From contig WHVD01000090.1 in the NCBI GenBank assembly GCA_015178975.1, positions 62,001 to 126,000 of the forward strand: 64,000 nt of DNA. Reading direction: 5' to 3'. Under the pieces are notes generated by a model. That model ran no database searches, had not been told where the DNA came from, and saw only the letters and a program-made list of their open reading frames with translations. Positions 12,227-24,148 of this stretch are shown piece by piece. Numbering within the stretch: position 1 is the stretch's first letter; each line of letters starts with the position of its first letter. This stretch comes from Hysterangium stoloniferum. Taxonomy: Eukaryota; Basidiomycota; Agaricomycetes; Hysterangiales; Hysterangiaceae. A program made the translations under genes and the position numbers.

Positions 12227-13184
12227 ATGGTTTGGGCCAAAAGTACCGTCAGGTCTTTATTTTCGGTGGCAGGTGCGGGATCTGTGGGTTCGGGGTCTGC
12301 AAGTTCGGGGTCTTCATCGACATCACTTAGTGTTTCAATTTGGGCTTCTTCCAGGTTGTGTGTTGACGATTTGGACACTCACAGTCGCCCAGACATTGCT
12401 CAGGATCTCCGTCAGTTCAACATGTTTTCAAGGCCTGTGGGCGAACATCATGATATCAGTCCCAATATCCACAATCTCACCCAGTGTCAATTCTGCCATA
12501 GTTCTCAGGGTGAAGGTGTCACACTTCGGAGATGTTCGGGGTGTAAGATCTACATGTACTGTGTACGTAACGTAGCCTCTCTTTCTTCTTTGTTATCGCT
12601 GATCTTGTTTGAAACAGAGTGTACCATGCCAGATGAATGCATGGAAAGCTACGCACAAAAAGGAATGCACACACATTGATCTACCCAGCCTTGCACCACA
12701 AGGTTCAGGTCAGATGGTTGTCGCAGCTATGCGCGCTTTTGCCGCTAAACATGCAACGACAATTACAAACGTCGCTCTAGAAGCCCTTGATGTTGATGAT
12801 GACCCTGAACGAGGCTTTCAAGAGGCTCTCGTCATCCGCCTCAAACTGAACCCAGAACCTACACTTGTGGAAAAAATGTTTCAAGTCACAGATGCACGCG
12901 TGTGCTCAGCCGGGGAGTTAGACATTCGATCTCAAGAAGTCTTTGATCACTTGAGGGTGTGTGTAGAGGACCGTAGAAGTTCTGGAGGGCCATTTACAGG
13001 TGCCAAGGCCACGCATGGAGTCGGTGTCATTTTGTATAACACTGATTTTCGGTTGATCGATATTTTTCCTGTTATCTTTTCCGCGGGAGATATTCACCTG
13101 CCGAGTCTTCACGGACGCGGTGACGTCCTTGGCGACTGGGAGCGAGCATTGTTTAGACGCCTGAATGGGGGAATCCTCGAGTAG
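12227..13184 (+). CDS. MYND-type zinc-finger protein, two exons
   Basis: A MYND finger is split by one intron. Exon 1 gives CQFCHSS...CSGCKIYMYC and exon 2 continues with a Cys, then CQMNAWKATHKKEC, completing the C-x2-C, C-x2-C, C-x3-C, H-x3-C pattern. The intron is 12563-12617 (55 bp, GTACGT donor, ACAG acceptor) and restores frame exactly. Stop is at 13182-13184, giving about 300 residues. The C-terminal ~180 residues show no domain I know. The first ~75 residues are Ser/Gly-rich; the ATG at 12422 is an alternative start. MYND fingers usually bind proline-rich partner proteins. No nonsense codon or frameshift is seen, so this is the best candidate for a functional host gene in the window. 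Its base composition is less AT-rich than the flanks. Confidence 0.75.
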
Positions 13185-15978
13185 GAGGTTTGTTCATTTT
13201 GATGTGAGCTCCAACCACACAGTCTGGACAGTTTGGGAGGTTTTTCGAAGGATGTTTTGTTGTCACGATGACCCATCATGATTTTGATCACATATGGAAT
13301 AACAGCGTGTTTTTGCTACATGTATCGCAACTATAGATGTCCCATAAAAAACTAACCTGGGCGGACCCCCAGTGGGTTCGGGCCCATGACCCTAGGAAAC
13401 GAGCCGAACGTACTGCCGGAAGTAGCAGCCAGCACGAAATGGATTCAGCGCTGTTTTTGAAAGGAGGAGCTCAGGCGAGTTCCGACATACAGAACAGTGG
13501 CGAGTCAAGTGGGTACAGATTCTGTTTGGCTGACGGTAAGAACTGAACATTACATTGTGCGTTGGAAGGCTCTCTTGTTCCGTGACCACCACGTGCCTCT
13601 GGGGTTGGGACCCCCATGCTCGTGGTGGAAGGGCAGAGAGGCGGATGACAGTTAACAGGCTTGGGGAGCCTCTGAATTCACTGCTCTGTCAAAGTCGGCA
13701 GCCTTCAGCCGCGCACCAGGGTCGTCTGCGGAACGTCACTGGCACCTACCAACCATGACTGCTGCCTGGCGGCGGTCTACCCTTCCTACCCACCCCCGAC
13801 TCCAGCATTCACCTATGCACTAGCAATGCAAGACTTCGGTGTGCCTGCAGCCCTTGTCGATGCCTGCTAGCAGGATCTCGGGCTTTTCTTGGGGCTTCGG
13901 CCCAAGGCCTCATGGCCTCAGCTCTATACCATGTATATATCTACATGCCCCCCTTTGCTTACTAAAATCCCTTCCACGCACGTAGCTCACTCGGAACTTC
14001 GTACCACCGTAGCATAGTTTCTCTGGGGGCCTTTTCACCCCCTAGCCGCAGTTAGCCATTGTTGCTTGAAGCGGGATACAAATATATCAAAAGAAAAAAA
14101 AAAAAAAGCGTTGACACGTGACCAGCCTTGACGGATTCTGGCAATTGGGTATCCCACCACTATGAGAAGACTATTTCAAACATATCAATTCAATCTAAAG
14201 AGAGATAAATTGACCTCTTTAGCGTTGCCGATGACTGCTGGAGGGTCTTGAATTACCAGTGAAGATCAAATGGGCACGTGCGATAGGTAGAGAAACCGTT
14301 CCAAGACCAAAAGAAAATCCAACGATTTGCTACCATCGTGTGTTCAACTTGCCCCAGCGCCACTATTAAGCGTCTGAACTCAGAACACCGGAGCCGAGTA
14401 TCAAGATTTTTTTCCGCAGTTCTTTTTCCTGAACAAGCATCACGCAGACTCAAACTCTCCGAGACATTTTCTGGAATGAATTTGTCCTTGACAATGTATT
14501 GACGAGAAGCTTCGATTCTCTAGAGTTAGAGCGGCCAATACAAGTGCTTGTCATTGCTCTAGTCTTGCATCATGGTACCGCATGCCCTCGATGACTTCCT
14601 TAGGGGAGACATAGATAAAATCCTGAGCCATTCTCTGGGGATTTTACAAATATATGTATATAGAGACATAATTCAGTTTGCAAAGTGCCCGAGAATTCCC
14701 GAGAATTATTATGGGCATTTTTAAGACCTCGAACCTTGGCACTATGAAATGAACTTCAGTCCAAGGATACCAAATTGTTTTGTTAGTGAAAGGGCTACTG
14801 TTGAAATATGCATATTATTATTCCGTAACACAAGTATCCTGATAATTACGGCACAACCTTAAATAGTACGTAAACCTTGTTCAGATATATTTATTAATCA
14901 TATCAAACGGTTTTCTATAACCCCCTTTTTATCAATCAATATCAAATGTGTTTCCATCGTAAGATTGACAGAACCGCCTCCTTTGTACGAACCTAATGAG
15001 CACGATCATTCAGCCGCAGGATTTTCACTCTTGGACCTTCTCCGCATTGGTAGCAAGGGTACGGAGGAATCTAGATATTTATCAAGTAAATTCCGTGAAG
15101 ATGGCAAGACAAACCGAGTTTCCGTGGAGCTTGGCAGCAATGTCATTAACATTCAACCCCTATGCCTCGTCGGTCAGAATCGTCACAGAATGACAACGTC
15201 CAGTACCCACCGCTGGTTCCGTTTCTCGAAGGATCTCTCTCACGCTTGATTCAAACACGAATAGCTGCGGATTTGGAGTGTGCTCTGAACAACGTTCTCC
15301 TGCTACATGGTTTAAAACCATTTGTGAATCCCTCGTAGACACGACCTCTATACATAAATTTAACACCGACATCACAAACTAATACTTTAAAAGAAAGGGA
15401 CCAGAGAGAGAAAATCTTCGATTATATAAAAATTCTCACCGAAATAACTCTGAAAAGCAGAAAGTTACCGGACTCAAGAGATTTTGTTCCAACAGAGATC
15501 GACAGAAAATGGGAACACGTTACATACATCACATCAATATGCCTGAAGGTTCAAACCCTTACAGCCGTTTAGAACGTAGTTCTCCTCAATTAGTGTATGG
15601 GCCCATGATAGAAGCAGCGTGTAGAAAGGCTCGATGCCAGTGGACTCTAGTGGATTTGATAGAATCATGTGCTCAATTCTTACATTTCCTCCTAGCCTCA
15701 GTCTGTTGAAAGATATCAGAACACTAATGAGCGATGAGCTCGATATTTCCTCAATACCTATATGATATATCTCGATAAACACTGATGCACCACAAGGTTC
15801 TCAAATTCTTGTTGAGGTAAATAACAACCGTATGTTGTCCATGAGATGAGTGGTGCTGGGATTGCAGGCCTCTCTTCTGCATTCTTTTTGACCCAGGTGT
15901 TGAAATACGTGTCTCTATCACGAGCAGCAGACCCTCACAGGGAGCTGTATTAGTATGTACCTATGTGTATAAACCCAC
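13185..15978. other. No assignable gene; gene-like composition in parts
   Basis: Composition is mixed up to about 14100 and ends in an A-rich tract (14091-14107). Several short frames on both strands (13337-13546 plus, 14253-14453 minus, 14965-15249 plus, 15160-15375 minus) are under 100 codons with no motif I can name. They may be exons of a decayed multi-exon gene. I see no LTR, TIR or RNA gene. Confidence 0.4.
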
Positions 15979-16316
15979 TAATAATATACTCAGAAAGTCT
16001 TTTACCTGGTATTTAATGTTTGGACCTCCGAGAAAAAATCAGCCCCACACGACATTTACACTCATTATCAGCTTTGTCAAAGATTGCACGGGAAGGCTAC
16101 ACTTGTACCAGCTTTACACTAGTCTTGCATACAACTGTAGATGTTCCCTTCAATCTGTGCTGTATGAACATTCACTCTTTTTAGACTTTATATATCATAT
16201 TATACATATCATTTCAACGGATTTTTGGAACAAAGAGGTGTGCAAGTTGTGAAGGAGCTGATTCTTTTACGAAGGTCCGAGTTTTATATAAGATGTAATA
16301 AGTCATTCTGAGTAGT
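15979..16316. mobile_element. MITE, diverged copy 1
   Basis: The left edge (TACTCAGAAAGTC, then a segment reading ATTTAATGTTTGGACCTC) and the right edge (AAGGTCCGA...GTCATTCTGAGTA) are inverted repeats. The element matches the better copy at 50985-51424 inside as well: both carry GGAGCTGATTCTTT near the right TIR and a CTGTGCTGTAT core. It has no coding capacity. Confidence 0.65.
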
Positions 16317-16451
16317 GTTGAATTATTGGTTGTTCGGAGGTTATTTCATTCGATGGACTTGTGAGTCTAGTATATTTCCCGTCTTTACAGTAGCTTAGTA
16401 ATCTTAACCTTTCTTGCTCATGTCCACCATATACTGGCGTATACCGCCCCC

Positions 16452-16662
16452 TGTTGAACAACACCATCGAAACGTCTACTTTCGGGCATGGCCGCCCGGT
16501 ATCAATAACTCACGGGCACGGCCATACAACACCAATAACACAGTACCTAGCAACATATGTGGTCAAACATATATATAAACTAAAGGATTATGACAGTATC
16601 ACCTCAGTCTGTTATATCATATACGAGACTGAGTTTATTGTATTTAGGTCTTACTTCTAACA
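16452..16662. mobile_element. Solo LTR, 211 bp, TSD CCCCC
   Basis: The sequence starts TGTTGAACAAC and ends ACTTCTAACA, the TG..CA inverted ends of an LTR. It is flanked by CCCCC on both sides (16447-16451 and 16663-16667). A TATATATAAAC promoter-like box lies at about 16571. The size suits a copia-type LTR. The low-complexity duplication lowers confidence slightly. Confidence 0.65.
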
Positions 16663-17120
16663 CCCCCGCCCCTTCTGCGTCAACGTATAGGAGTAGCTCT
16701 TACCATATATATACAGTAGGTGCCATCATTTATTTCCCTCTCTTTATGGCAATTTATTTCCCTCTCTTTATGGCAATTTGTTTTGGGAACAAAAACCTTT
16801 TGTTTTTGAACTCCGCACTATCGACCCAGCATCACTGTAATATTGATTCGTTATCTGAACCTTGTGCTAGTTCTCACCGCTAATCAATACGGAAATATCA
16901 CCTTTATTGACAGAAAATTGAATGCATCCCATGCCAATCACCTTTATTGACAGGACATTGAACATATCACCTAGTACCTGCTATAGCTTTGAACTGCAGA
17001 TGAACCAGTGCTGATCCTTCTTTCGTCACCCGAACCTGTATTAATTATTTGCCGGTGGCTGAAGTTCATTTCTGGGAGCAACTTCTGGGATCAGAAACTT
17101 CCAGTGGCTCTATACACTAG

Positions 17121-17938
17121 TGTTAGGATACACACACAGGATGGGTTTCTGGAGAAATCCGCGGGATATCTGGTAGGACTTGGCTTCAGCTTATAGGCTG
17201 CGCCCTCGCTAGATCGTGTTGTCCAATTTCGAACAGGTGGACGGGAATCCCGGGGAGTCCGGGCAGGGGTCGTGGGTCGTAGGTCATAGGTCAGAGGTCA
17301 TGAGTCGTGAGTCGAGATAGTCGAGAGAGGTAGATGTGCCAGAGCCCGTGGGCTCCGACTAGTGTGAGTGGTCTGATAAGAGTAGGGTTTTTAGAGTGGA
17401 AAATATATTAGATTACTGGGGGGAATCTAAGCTAATTTTCTGACTGGATTGTATGTACAACATCTGCCAGTTTATATAGACCATGGAGTGCATGACATAC
17501 CAAATCCAGTAATGGTGAAACGAAACTAACGAAACATAAAACGGGAATAGTAAACACCAAGTTTGGTGTTAGGAATGGGACGGAATGGAGCGGAGTTCGA
17601 ATCGTGACAAAGCATAACCCATAATGGGAAATGGAGCGGGAGCGGAGTCCTAAATCGTGACAGGTCATTTGACTAAAACAGGAATGGGGCTCAATTAGAG
17701 TGGTGACAGGATTCTAAGTGGGCCGGTGACTGATGTGTGGGACGAAGATGGACATAGACAGAGACGGGGTCCAGGGGAAGTCCAGTGACTGATATGTGTC
17801 GTAATGTGGTCGAATGTAACAAGTCTTGACGTAATGGAGTCCGGGCAGGAAATCCTATAAACAGACGATTGGTGCTTGTAGCACGTGGGGGCATACGGGT
17901 TAGTGCCCGGAGTCCGGCGGGATTGTCCGGTCATAACA
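17121..17938 (-). repeat. 3' LTR of the chromovirus (LTR family A)
   Basis: 818 bp, TGTTAGG..ATAACA as read on the plus strand. It contains the same TATATAA box and AGTCAGAAAAT start region as the 5' LTR. Degenerate heptamer-like repeats (GGTCGTA, GGTCATA, GGTCAGA) lie at about 17270-17325. The shared LTR hairpin motif lies at 17182-17204. Confidence 0.95.
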
Positions 17939-18148
17939 GTACCCTCCCTTTATGCCGAAGTCCCAAAGAGGCTCTACACATAGATAAGGTTCTTGTCGGC
18001 TACGCGCATGTGTCAAAAGTCATGTCAGTTACATGTATGTGTCAAAGAGTCATGTGATCTGGAAGGTAAGGTTCAAACGTGGCGAGCCTATATAAAAATT
18101 TGAAAAAATAGAAATTTCTTCTTCTTCATTACCCCCATCTTCGATAAC

Positions 18149-19046
18149 ATGGGACCAAAGCCCATGCCGCGAAAACCTATGCCAACCGCCGGGCCCTCCA
18201 TGGGCAATCAGTACCGGGCACCTTGGAGTGCAGCCCAACTGTTGGCATGGTGAGAAGAGCAGCGCTGACTTCATGAAGAAGCAGAGAGGGAGGCAAGGGA
18301 GGCCGAGGAGGCCCTGGACAAAGAGTACCAGGCAGCATTGGCCGTGGAGGAAGAGGCCGCAAAGGAGAGGGAACGTGAAGCGGAGGAGGCTGCGCGGGTG
18401 GCTGCCGAGAAGGCCCGGTTGGCCGCAGACAGGGCCGCAATTGTTGTGGGAAAGGTAAGTCCCAATATTCAACTTGTCGAGTTTTACTGATTTGTATTTT
18501 TTCAGCACAAGGCGACAGAGGTGGAGTTGGAGTCCGAGGGGGAGCCAGAGAGCCCCCAAAAGGTAAGCCTCAGGTCTGTGGGATAGCCGTGGAAACTGAC
18601 TGTATCAACAGAAGGCAAGGAAGGTGGCACCAGTCCGTCTTCCGATGCGGAACGAGCCGTGGTGTTCCAGTTGTAACGACCAGAACATGGAATGCAACCG
18701 AAAGTCCGGCCGGGGTCTGGGGTGCTATCAATGCATGCACCTCAAGGCGAGGTGCTCGCTTGTTCATGAGCAGGCCATGGGGTCCGGGACATGAGATGTA
18801 AGTGGGTCGGATGGGTTTTCTGGGTTGGATGAAGTCCTTGGAGGGATCGCTGAGGGCATTGAGGCCCAAAATGAGTTGCTCCGGAAGAGCAACAAGGTCC
18901 AGATAGTGATGGCGAAGGAGCTGTCCAGACTCCGTGAGGAGTTTTGGAAGTTCCTGGCAGAGTTGGCAGCTATGTTTATGAAGAGCCGCAAATCAGGAGT
19001 TCCGAGGATGCCAGGTCAGATGAGGACGGGGTTGCTGCGGAGGTGA
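18149..19046 (+). pseudogene. Antisense ORF inside the chromovirus: coiled-coil plus zinc-finger protein, two introns
   Basis: On the strand opposite to gag-pol, in the 1.4 kb between the end of pol (19313) and the 3' LTR, three exons join in one frame: 18149-18454, 18506-18562 and 18612-19046. The introns are 51 and 49 bp, both with GTAAG donors and CAG acceptors. The 265-codon product has a Met/Pro-rich start, an Arg/Glu/Ala-rich segment (EEEAAKEREREAEEAARVAA) likely to form a coiled coil, a cysteine cluster (CSSCNDQNMEC...GCYQCMHLKARCS) resembling compact fungal zinc fingers, and a second helical tail (LSRLREEFWKFLAELAAMF). It is interrupted by three in-frame stops (18251, 18266, 18792), all TGA. 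I infer CGA-to-TGA mutations in a formerly functional gene. Its role is unknown; DNA binding is a guess from the cysteines. Confidence 0.75.
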
Positions 19047-19312
19047 GCTTCCTGAGGAGGTAGCTGAGGAGGCGGGGAAAAAAGACAGTCCCATAAATGT
19101 AGACTGAAAAAGTAATATAGAATAAAAGAATTTGAGTCATAAAGTAAAGTGTGAAAAAACATAAAAAATAAAAGTCAAAGTCAAAGTCTGTGGGGGGTCC
19201 ACTTTGAGGACTTGACAAGACAAGTCAGAACCTGTAAAAGCAAAGAGAGACATAGGGTGACAGGGAATAATGAAAATGAGTCCAAACATATCACGGGGTC
19301 CGCAGAGTGTGG

Positions 19313-22300
19313 TCAGAGAGAAGATAATGGTCCAGGTTTGAGTGGGTAAGCTGTATGAAAGTCAGTAACGATTTCCATGGCATTACTGAGTTCCGTGGCC
19401 AAAATCCATGAGGTCTCTTCATTGGTGCCCTCGTAACCTGCCCACTTGACCAAGTAAAGCAGTTTACAAGTGCGTCAATGCTTGTCAATTTTTGAATCTA
19501 AAATCTGTGAGATTTCAAACTCGGGTTCTCCGTCAATGATGACAGGAGGGGGCAGAGATTGCATGCGATCCGGGATAGTGTTAGCAGTACAAGGTTATAG
19601 CATAGAGACATGAAATACCGGGTGTACCGTGTGCATGCTATCTGGAAGCCGTAGAGTCCAAGAGACTGAACCTACTTGTGCAATAATTTCAAAAGGACCT
19701 AAATATTGGAGGTCCATGGTGAACTCTTGAGCGCGAGCAGAGGCGAGATTTCATTCTGGATGTACTGTAATATTTGGATTATATCCTTTATTTGCAAAGA
19801 ACGGGGAAACACCAGTAGTGGCCGAGGGTGCATTGTTGTAAGCAAACTCTGCAAGTGGTAACAAGGATTTCCAATTGTCCTGTTGGTAATTGCAATATAC
19901 GCGGAGGTATTGTTCCAATGTCTGGTTGACACGTTCGGTTTGTCCATCGCCTTCCGGGTGATGTCCAGATGTGAAATGTAAGGTCATGTCCAAGGATTTT
20001 CCGAGGGATCTAAAGAAGTGAGAAATGAACTCTGATCCTCTATCGGAAGTCACGTGGGACAGAACTCCGTGCTTGGAAAATACGTGGATAATGAAACGTT
20101 CCATGGACGTAATTGTATCATGTGTAGGGATGAATATACCTTGTTTTGAGAATCTGTCAACAACGACTAGAATAGCGGAGAAGCCTTCGGAATCCGGTAG
20201 GTGTTGAATGAAGTCCATAGAGATAGAATTCCACAGGTGTTCCAGTACCGGGAGTTGTTTCAAAAGGCCGTATGGCTTGTGTCGCTGAGATTTCGAGCAG
20301 GGACAAGTAGTGCAAGATTTACAATAGTGCTCAATGAATCCACGGAGTCTGGGCCAAGTGTATTCTCTTCTTATTAACGATAGAGTTTTGTTGTACCTGA
20401 AATGTCCTGAGAGTGGATGATCATGTTTGTATTGAAGGATCCTGAGGTGGAGGCCATCAGAGTCCGGTACATAGATCCTATTGTCAAGTCTAATGAAACC
20501 ATGCTGATCAAGAGACCACCGAGGTTGATCGGGGTCCGCGGGATTGTCTAGGTGAGCTTTAGTAATCGGGTCTAGCAGAATTGCCAATAGAATATCTTGA
20601 TGTAACTTCTCAATATCCATAATGATATAATTCCACAGACAATGGGATTGACGAGGAAAGTTGTGCAGACCGATGTGGTAAGTTGCTGATTCGTGAAAAT
20701 AGGTTTCAGGTTGTGCAGATTTACCGTTGCATAGTCGTTGCTCCCCTCTTTAGGATAGACGTCCCATCGTCTAGTTAAAGCGTCGGGTTTGCCGCCAAGA
20801 TGGCCGGGTCGAAAATGGATAATCATGTTGAAAGCAGATAGATATTCAGACCAGTGGGCCTGCTGGCAGGTCAAAAGTTTTGTGGTAGAAAAGTATTCCA
20901 GATTTTTGTGATCTGTTACAACATCAATAGGAGCTCCTGAACCTTCCAAATAGTGTCGCCACGCTTTGAAAGCTGAAAAGATTGCCAGAAGTTCTTTATC
21001 ATGAACGTCGTAGTTGAGCTCTGCTCCGGTAAAAGTCCGGGACAGAAAAGCCACGGGGTGGACTTCTCCATCAGAGTCCTGGATAGACAGAATGGCTCCA
21101 AGTGCATAATCCGAGGCGTCCGTTTCGATGATGAGCGGGAAGTCTGGTTTCCAATGTGACAGAATAGGAGCTGTAGAAAAAGAATTTTTTAAAAGATTGA
21201 AAGCTTTTTGACACTTATCGTTGAAATTCCATGGAGTACCCTTACGCGTAAGACGGGTAAGGGGTACCGTGATGTCGGAATATCCATGGATAAAACGTCT
21301 GTAAAAATTGGCAAAGCCGAGGAAGGATTGTATATCTTTAACTTTTCAGGGTTCAGGCCAATCTTTGATGACTTGCACTTTAGTTTCATCCATGCGGAGT
21401 TCGTCGGGTCCCATCATGAAACCCAGGTATTCCACGGAGTCTGTGTCAAAAGTACATTTTTTACCATTCGCGAATAAACCATGTTTTCTAAGTCTCCGGA
21501 GAACTTCACGGACTTGTTTGTCGTGTTCCGTGGGGTCCTCGGAGTAGATAAGAATGTCGTCCAAGTAAACAATGATGCATACATCGAGCATGTCAGAGAA
21601 GATGTCGTTGATAAAATGCTGAAAAACAGAAGGAGCATTGGTGAGTCCAAAAGGGATCACCAACCACTCAAAGGCCCCATAACGGGTTCTAAAAGTGGTT
21701 TTCCATTCGTCGGCGATTTGGACCAAATGATAGGCATGCTTGAGATAAATTTTGGTGTAAATCCGGACGTTCTGCGGAGCATTGAGCAGATCAGATATAA
21801 GTGGGAGTGGATATTTGGTGACAGCATTGAGTCCTCTAAAATCAACACAAAGTCGAAGGGATCCATCCTTTTTTCTGACAAACAGAACAGGTGCTCCAAA
21901 AGGAGATTTTGAGGGTCGGATAAAACCTATGGACAAATGTTCATCCAGGAAATCGTGGATTGCGGAAAGTTCCGTGGACGAGAGCGGGTAAATATGTCCT
22001 AGGGGTGGCTGGGTGCCATCTTCAAGATCAATTTTTAAGTCGAAGTCTCTGTGAGGTGGAAGCTGGTCAGCTTTCCACTTGCTAAAAACATCCGCAAAGT
22101 CATGATATTTCTCCGGGATGCCTTCTAGGTCAGCGGCTTGCTCAGATTCAGATACTGGTGTTGAAAAACGTCCAGTTGCTTCGTCAATTTTTAAGTTGAT
22201 AGTGAACACCTGGAACCCATCCATTTTTGAAGCCCTAATAAAAGCTGCAGCATTAATCAGAGAAATGGATGGAGGTGCCATGGGTTCCGGGGAAGCTATA

Positions 22301-23010
22301 GATGCCATAGGGATCACAGGAGTCCTCGAGACTGCAGGTGCCGTGAAGGCCATGGGTGCCATGGAGGCCGAGACAGGCACAGTTTCCTCAGCTGCTGTGG
22401 GAGTACGGAATGTTATACTGTTAGCTATCCAGTCAATCAACGGATTGTAGTGGGTAAGCCAGTTATGTCCTAGGACCACCGAGCAACTTGAGTCTAACTG
22501 GGTCACATAGAAAGTGACCAATTGAGATGTTCCACACAGGAAACTGATGGGTAAATCACAAGCTTGGGTAACAACCAAATTACTTGTGCCATCGAAGAGG
22601 CGGAGACTGATGGGATTTATCGAATAGGTTGACAAAGAATTTTTTGGCATGAATTTTGTATCTAAAAAACAATGAGTCGAGCTGGAATCTATGAGAGCTG
22701 AAAAAACGAATTTCGGGATCATATTAGACATAAGTTTAATGAAAAATGAATCAGAATGTGAGAGAGCGGATGCATTGAGGTGAGTAAACTCTTGAATGCG
22801 CGGAGAGGCAATGCAACCCCCAACCCACGCGGAGTCCGTGGGGTTGCTCACTCTTTTTTCGAGTCGGAAGCCGGTTTGTCCTTCGACGGGGTTTCTGTGG
22901 AGGCCTTGGCTGTTCGTCCCTTTCAAGAGTTTGCTTTTGCCAGCGGACATTCTGGGACTCGATGACCAGGTTTCCCGCACAATAGACAGAGGTTGTTGTC
23001 CATACAATGT
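19313..23010 (-). pseudogene. pol: Chromoviral pol: protease, RT, RNase H, integrase, chromodomain
   Basis: Reading from 23010 leftward: a CCHC knuckle (CLLCGKPGHRVPEC), then protease around 22690 with LIDSSSTHCF, where the second active-site residue is Ser instead of the usual Gly. The RT carries PLGHIYPLSS, RLCVDFRGLN and the catalytic YLDD. A TGA at 21346-21348 follows DWPEP. RNase H shows DASDYALGAI and TDHKNLEYF. A frameshift lies near 20600. Integrase (20620-19751) has the HHCC finger (HDHPLSGHF, CKSCTTC) and all three DDE residues (SMDFIQHLP, TSDRGSEF, GDGQTERVNQ). Past one more stop the C-terminus holds a chromodomain (LLYLVKWAGYEG...SWILATEL). The chromodomain places it among chromoviruses, where it directs integration to particular chromatin. 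Multiple stops make it defective. Confidence 0.92.
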
Positions 23011-24112
23011 TGTCTTTCTTGTGGGGTCAATTTGCCATCGGGTCCAAGTTTGCCTGAGAGGTCGGGTTTCCGGCTTGCTTGCCGGACTGTTGACCCTTGT
23101 TATTGTCCTTGTTTTCTTTATTGTTGTTGTTGTTTGAAGACTTTTTATCGTTCTTCTTGTCGGATTGAGTGGAGTTGCTGGTTGACGAGTTGTTGTTATT
23201 GGCCATGGACTTGTTTACTTTGTCCGTGGAGGTCTCACGGGCAACTTCCACGCGACGTTCCCAATAACATGCATCCGTGTTTTGAGCTTTGAGGGGCATA
23301 CGGGACAGGGTTTTTGGCTTGCCATCTTCTCCTTTTGAGACTTCGTCTTTAAGGCGGGACGGCAGACTGGCGTAGAATTGGTGGCGGAGAGCGGGATCAC
23401 CCCACTGACAACGAGCTGCAAGATTATTGAATTGGACGATGTAGTCTGTGATGCACTGCATATCCTTCATACGAAGATTTGTGAGACTATTCTTGGCTTC
23501 TCCTGTCGGGTCATACGGGCCAAAGTTGGTTTCAAGCTCCTCAACAAAAGCATCCCAATCTTCGAGCAAAAGCGGCTCTTCCTCGGAAATCCCGCTAAAA
23601 GCCGGTTCGAACCATTTCAATGCGGATCCTGACAAATATGAAAGTGCGTAGTTGACTTTTTGGGAGTCCATGGAGAATGCAGCGGCACGATCACGGAAAT
23701 TGAAGTGACATTGCATGAGGAAAGTAGAGAGCTTGTTTGGGTTGGAACCCGTGAAGGGTTCTGGAGCATTGACTTTTGACCATGGAGGTTCTTGTTCCTT
23801 TCTTTTTCGTTCTTCAAGCAGGTGCGTCATAAATTTATCTATAGTGCCTGCTAAAAACTCAGAAGTAGGATCCTCCAAGTGCAGTCGTTGACTAGGCAGA
23901 GGATTTTCAACACCTTTGCCCTTGTCGGGGGCCGCGGGTTTTTCCTCGTGCTCGGATCTGTCCTGGTTTTCTGGGACTTCTTCAATACGGGCTTCTTCCA
24001 TGGGTTCCGACTGGTTCACAAGCGTCTGGCTGGTATACAGAGTTAACGGGGAATGAAGAGTTGACAGTCCAGGTAATGATGCCTGTGCGTGTGTATTTCT
24101 TCTTGGTGGCAT
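22945..24112 (-). pseudogene. gag: Chromoviral gag with C-terminal zinc knuckle in a shifted frame
   Basis: The ATG at 24112 lies 36 nt inside the 5' LTR boundary. The capsid region shows EPPWSKVNAPEPFTG, a segment ending ALKWFEPAF, and FRDRAAAF, typical of retrotransposon gag. It is followed by an Asn/Lys/Ser-rich linker. The frame stops at 23027, but one base away it continues as GKLTPQERQHCMDNN followed by the zinc knuckle. The relic at 40109 keeps SDGKLTPKEKQ in one frame, so a 1-nt deletion here is likely. Confidence 0.9.
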
Positions 24113-24135
24113 AATGAAAACAATCTGCGAGTATT

Positions 24136-24146
24136 AGTCAGAAAAT
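24136..24146 (-). promoter_or_regulatory. Self-priming primer-binding site
   Basis: In element sense the 5' LTR is followed by GT and then ATTTTCTGACT. This is the exact reverse complement of AGTCAGAAAAT at 24463-24473, which lies 33 nt after the first T of the TATATAA box in the LTR, where transcription should start. It matches no tRNA 3' end that I recognise. This is the arrangement of S. pombe Tf1, where the first 11 nt of the mRNA fold back to prime reverse transcription. Confidence 0.8.
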
Positions 24147-24148
24147 AC

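Noticed and set aside
14086-14110. A-rich tract as the tail of a SINE
   Set aside because: No Pol III A/B box or target duplication was found upstream, and no second copy is in the window.
14253-15375. Minus-strand fragments as an O-methyltransferase relic
   Set aside because: A few segments vaguely resemble the N-terminal dimerisation region, but no SAM-binding motif or consistent order is visible.
18050-18559. 169-codon minus-strand ORF in the chromovirus 3' region
   Set aside because: It is the complement of the antisense gene, runs through both strands of its splice donor and is rich in residues expected from the coiled-coil codons read backwards.
23027-23040. Programmed frameshift between gag and its zinc knuckle
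   Set aside because: The related relic at 40140 carries the same junction in one frame, so a 1-nt deletion in this copy is more likely.
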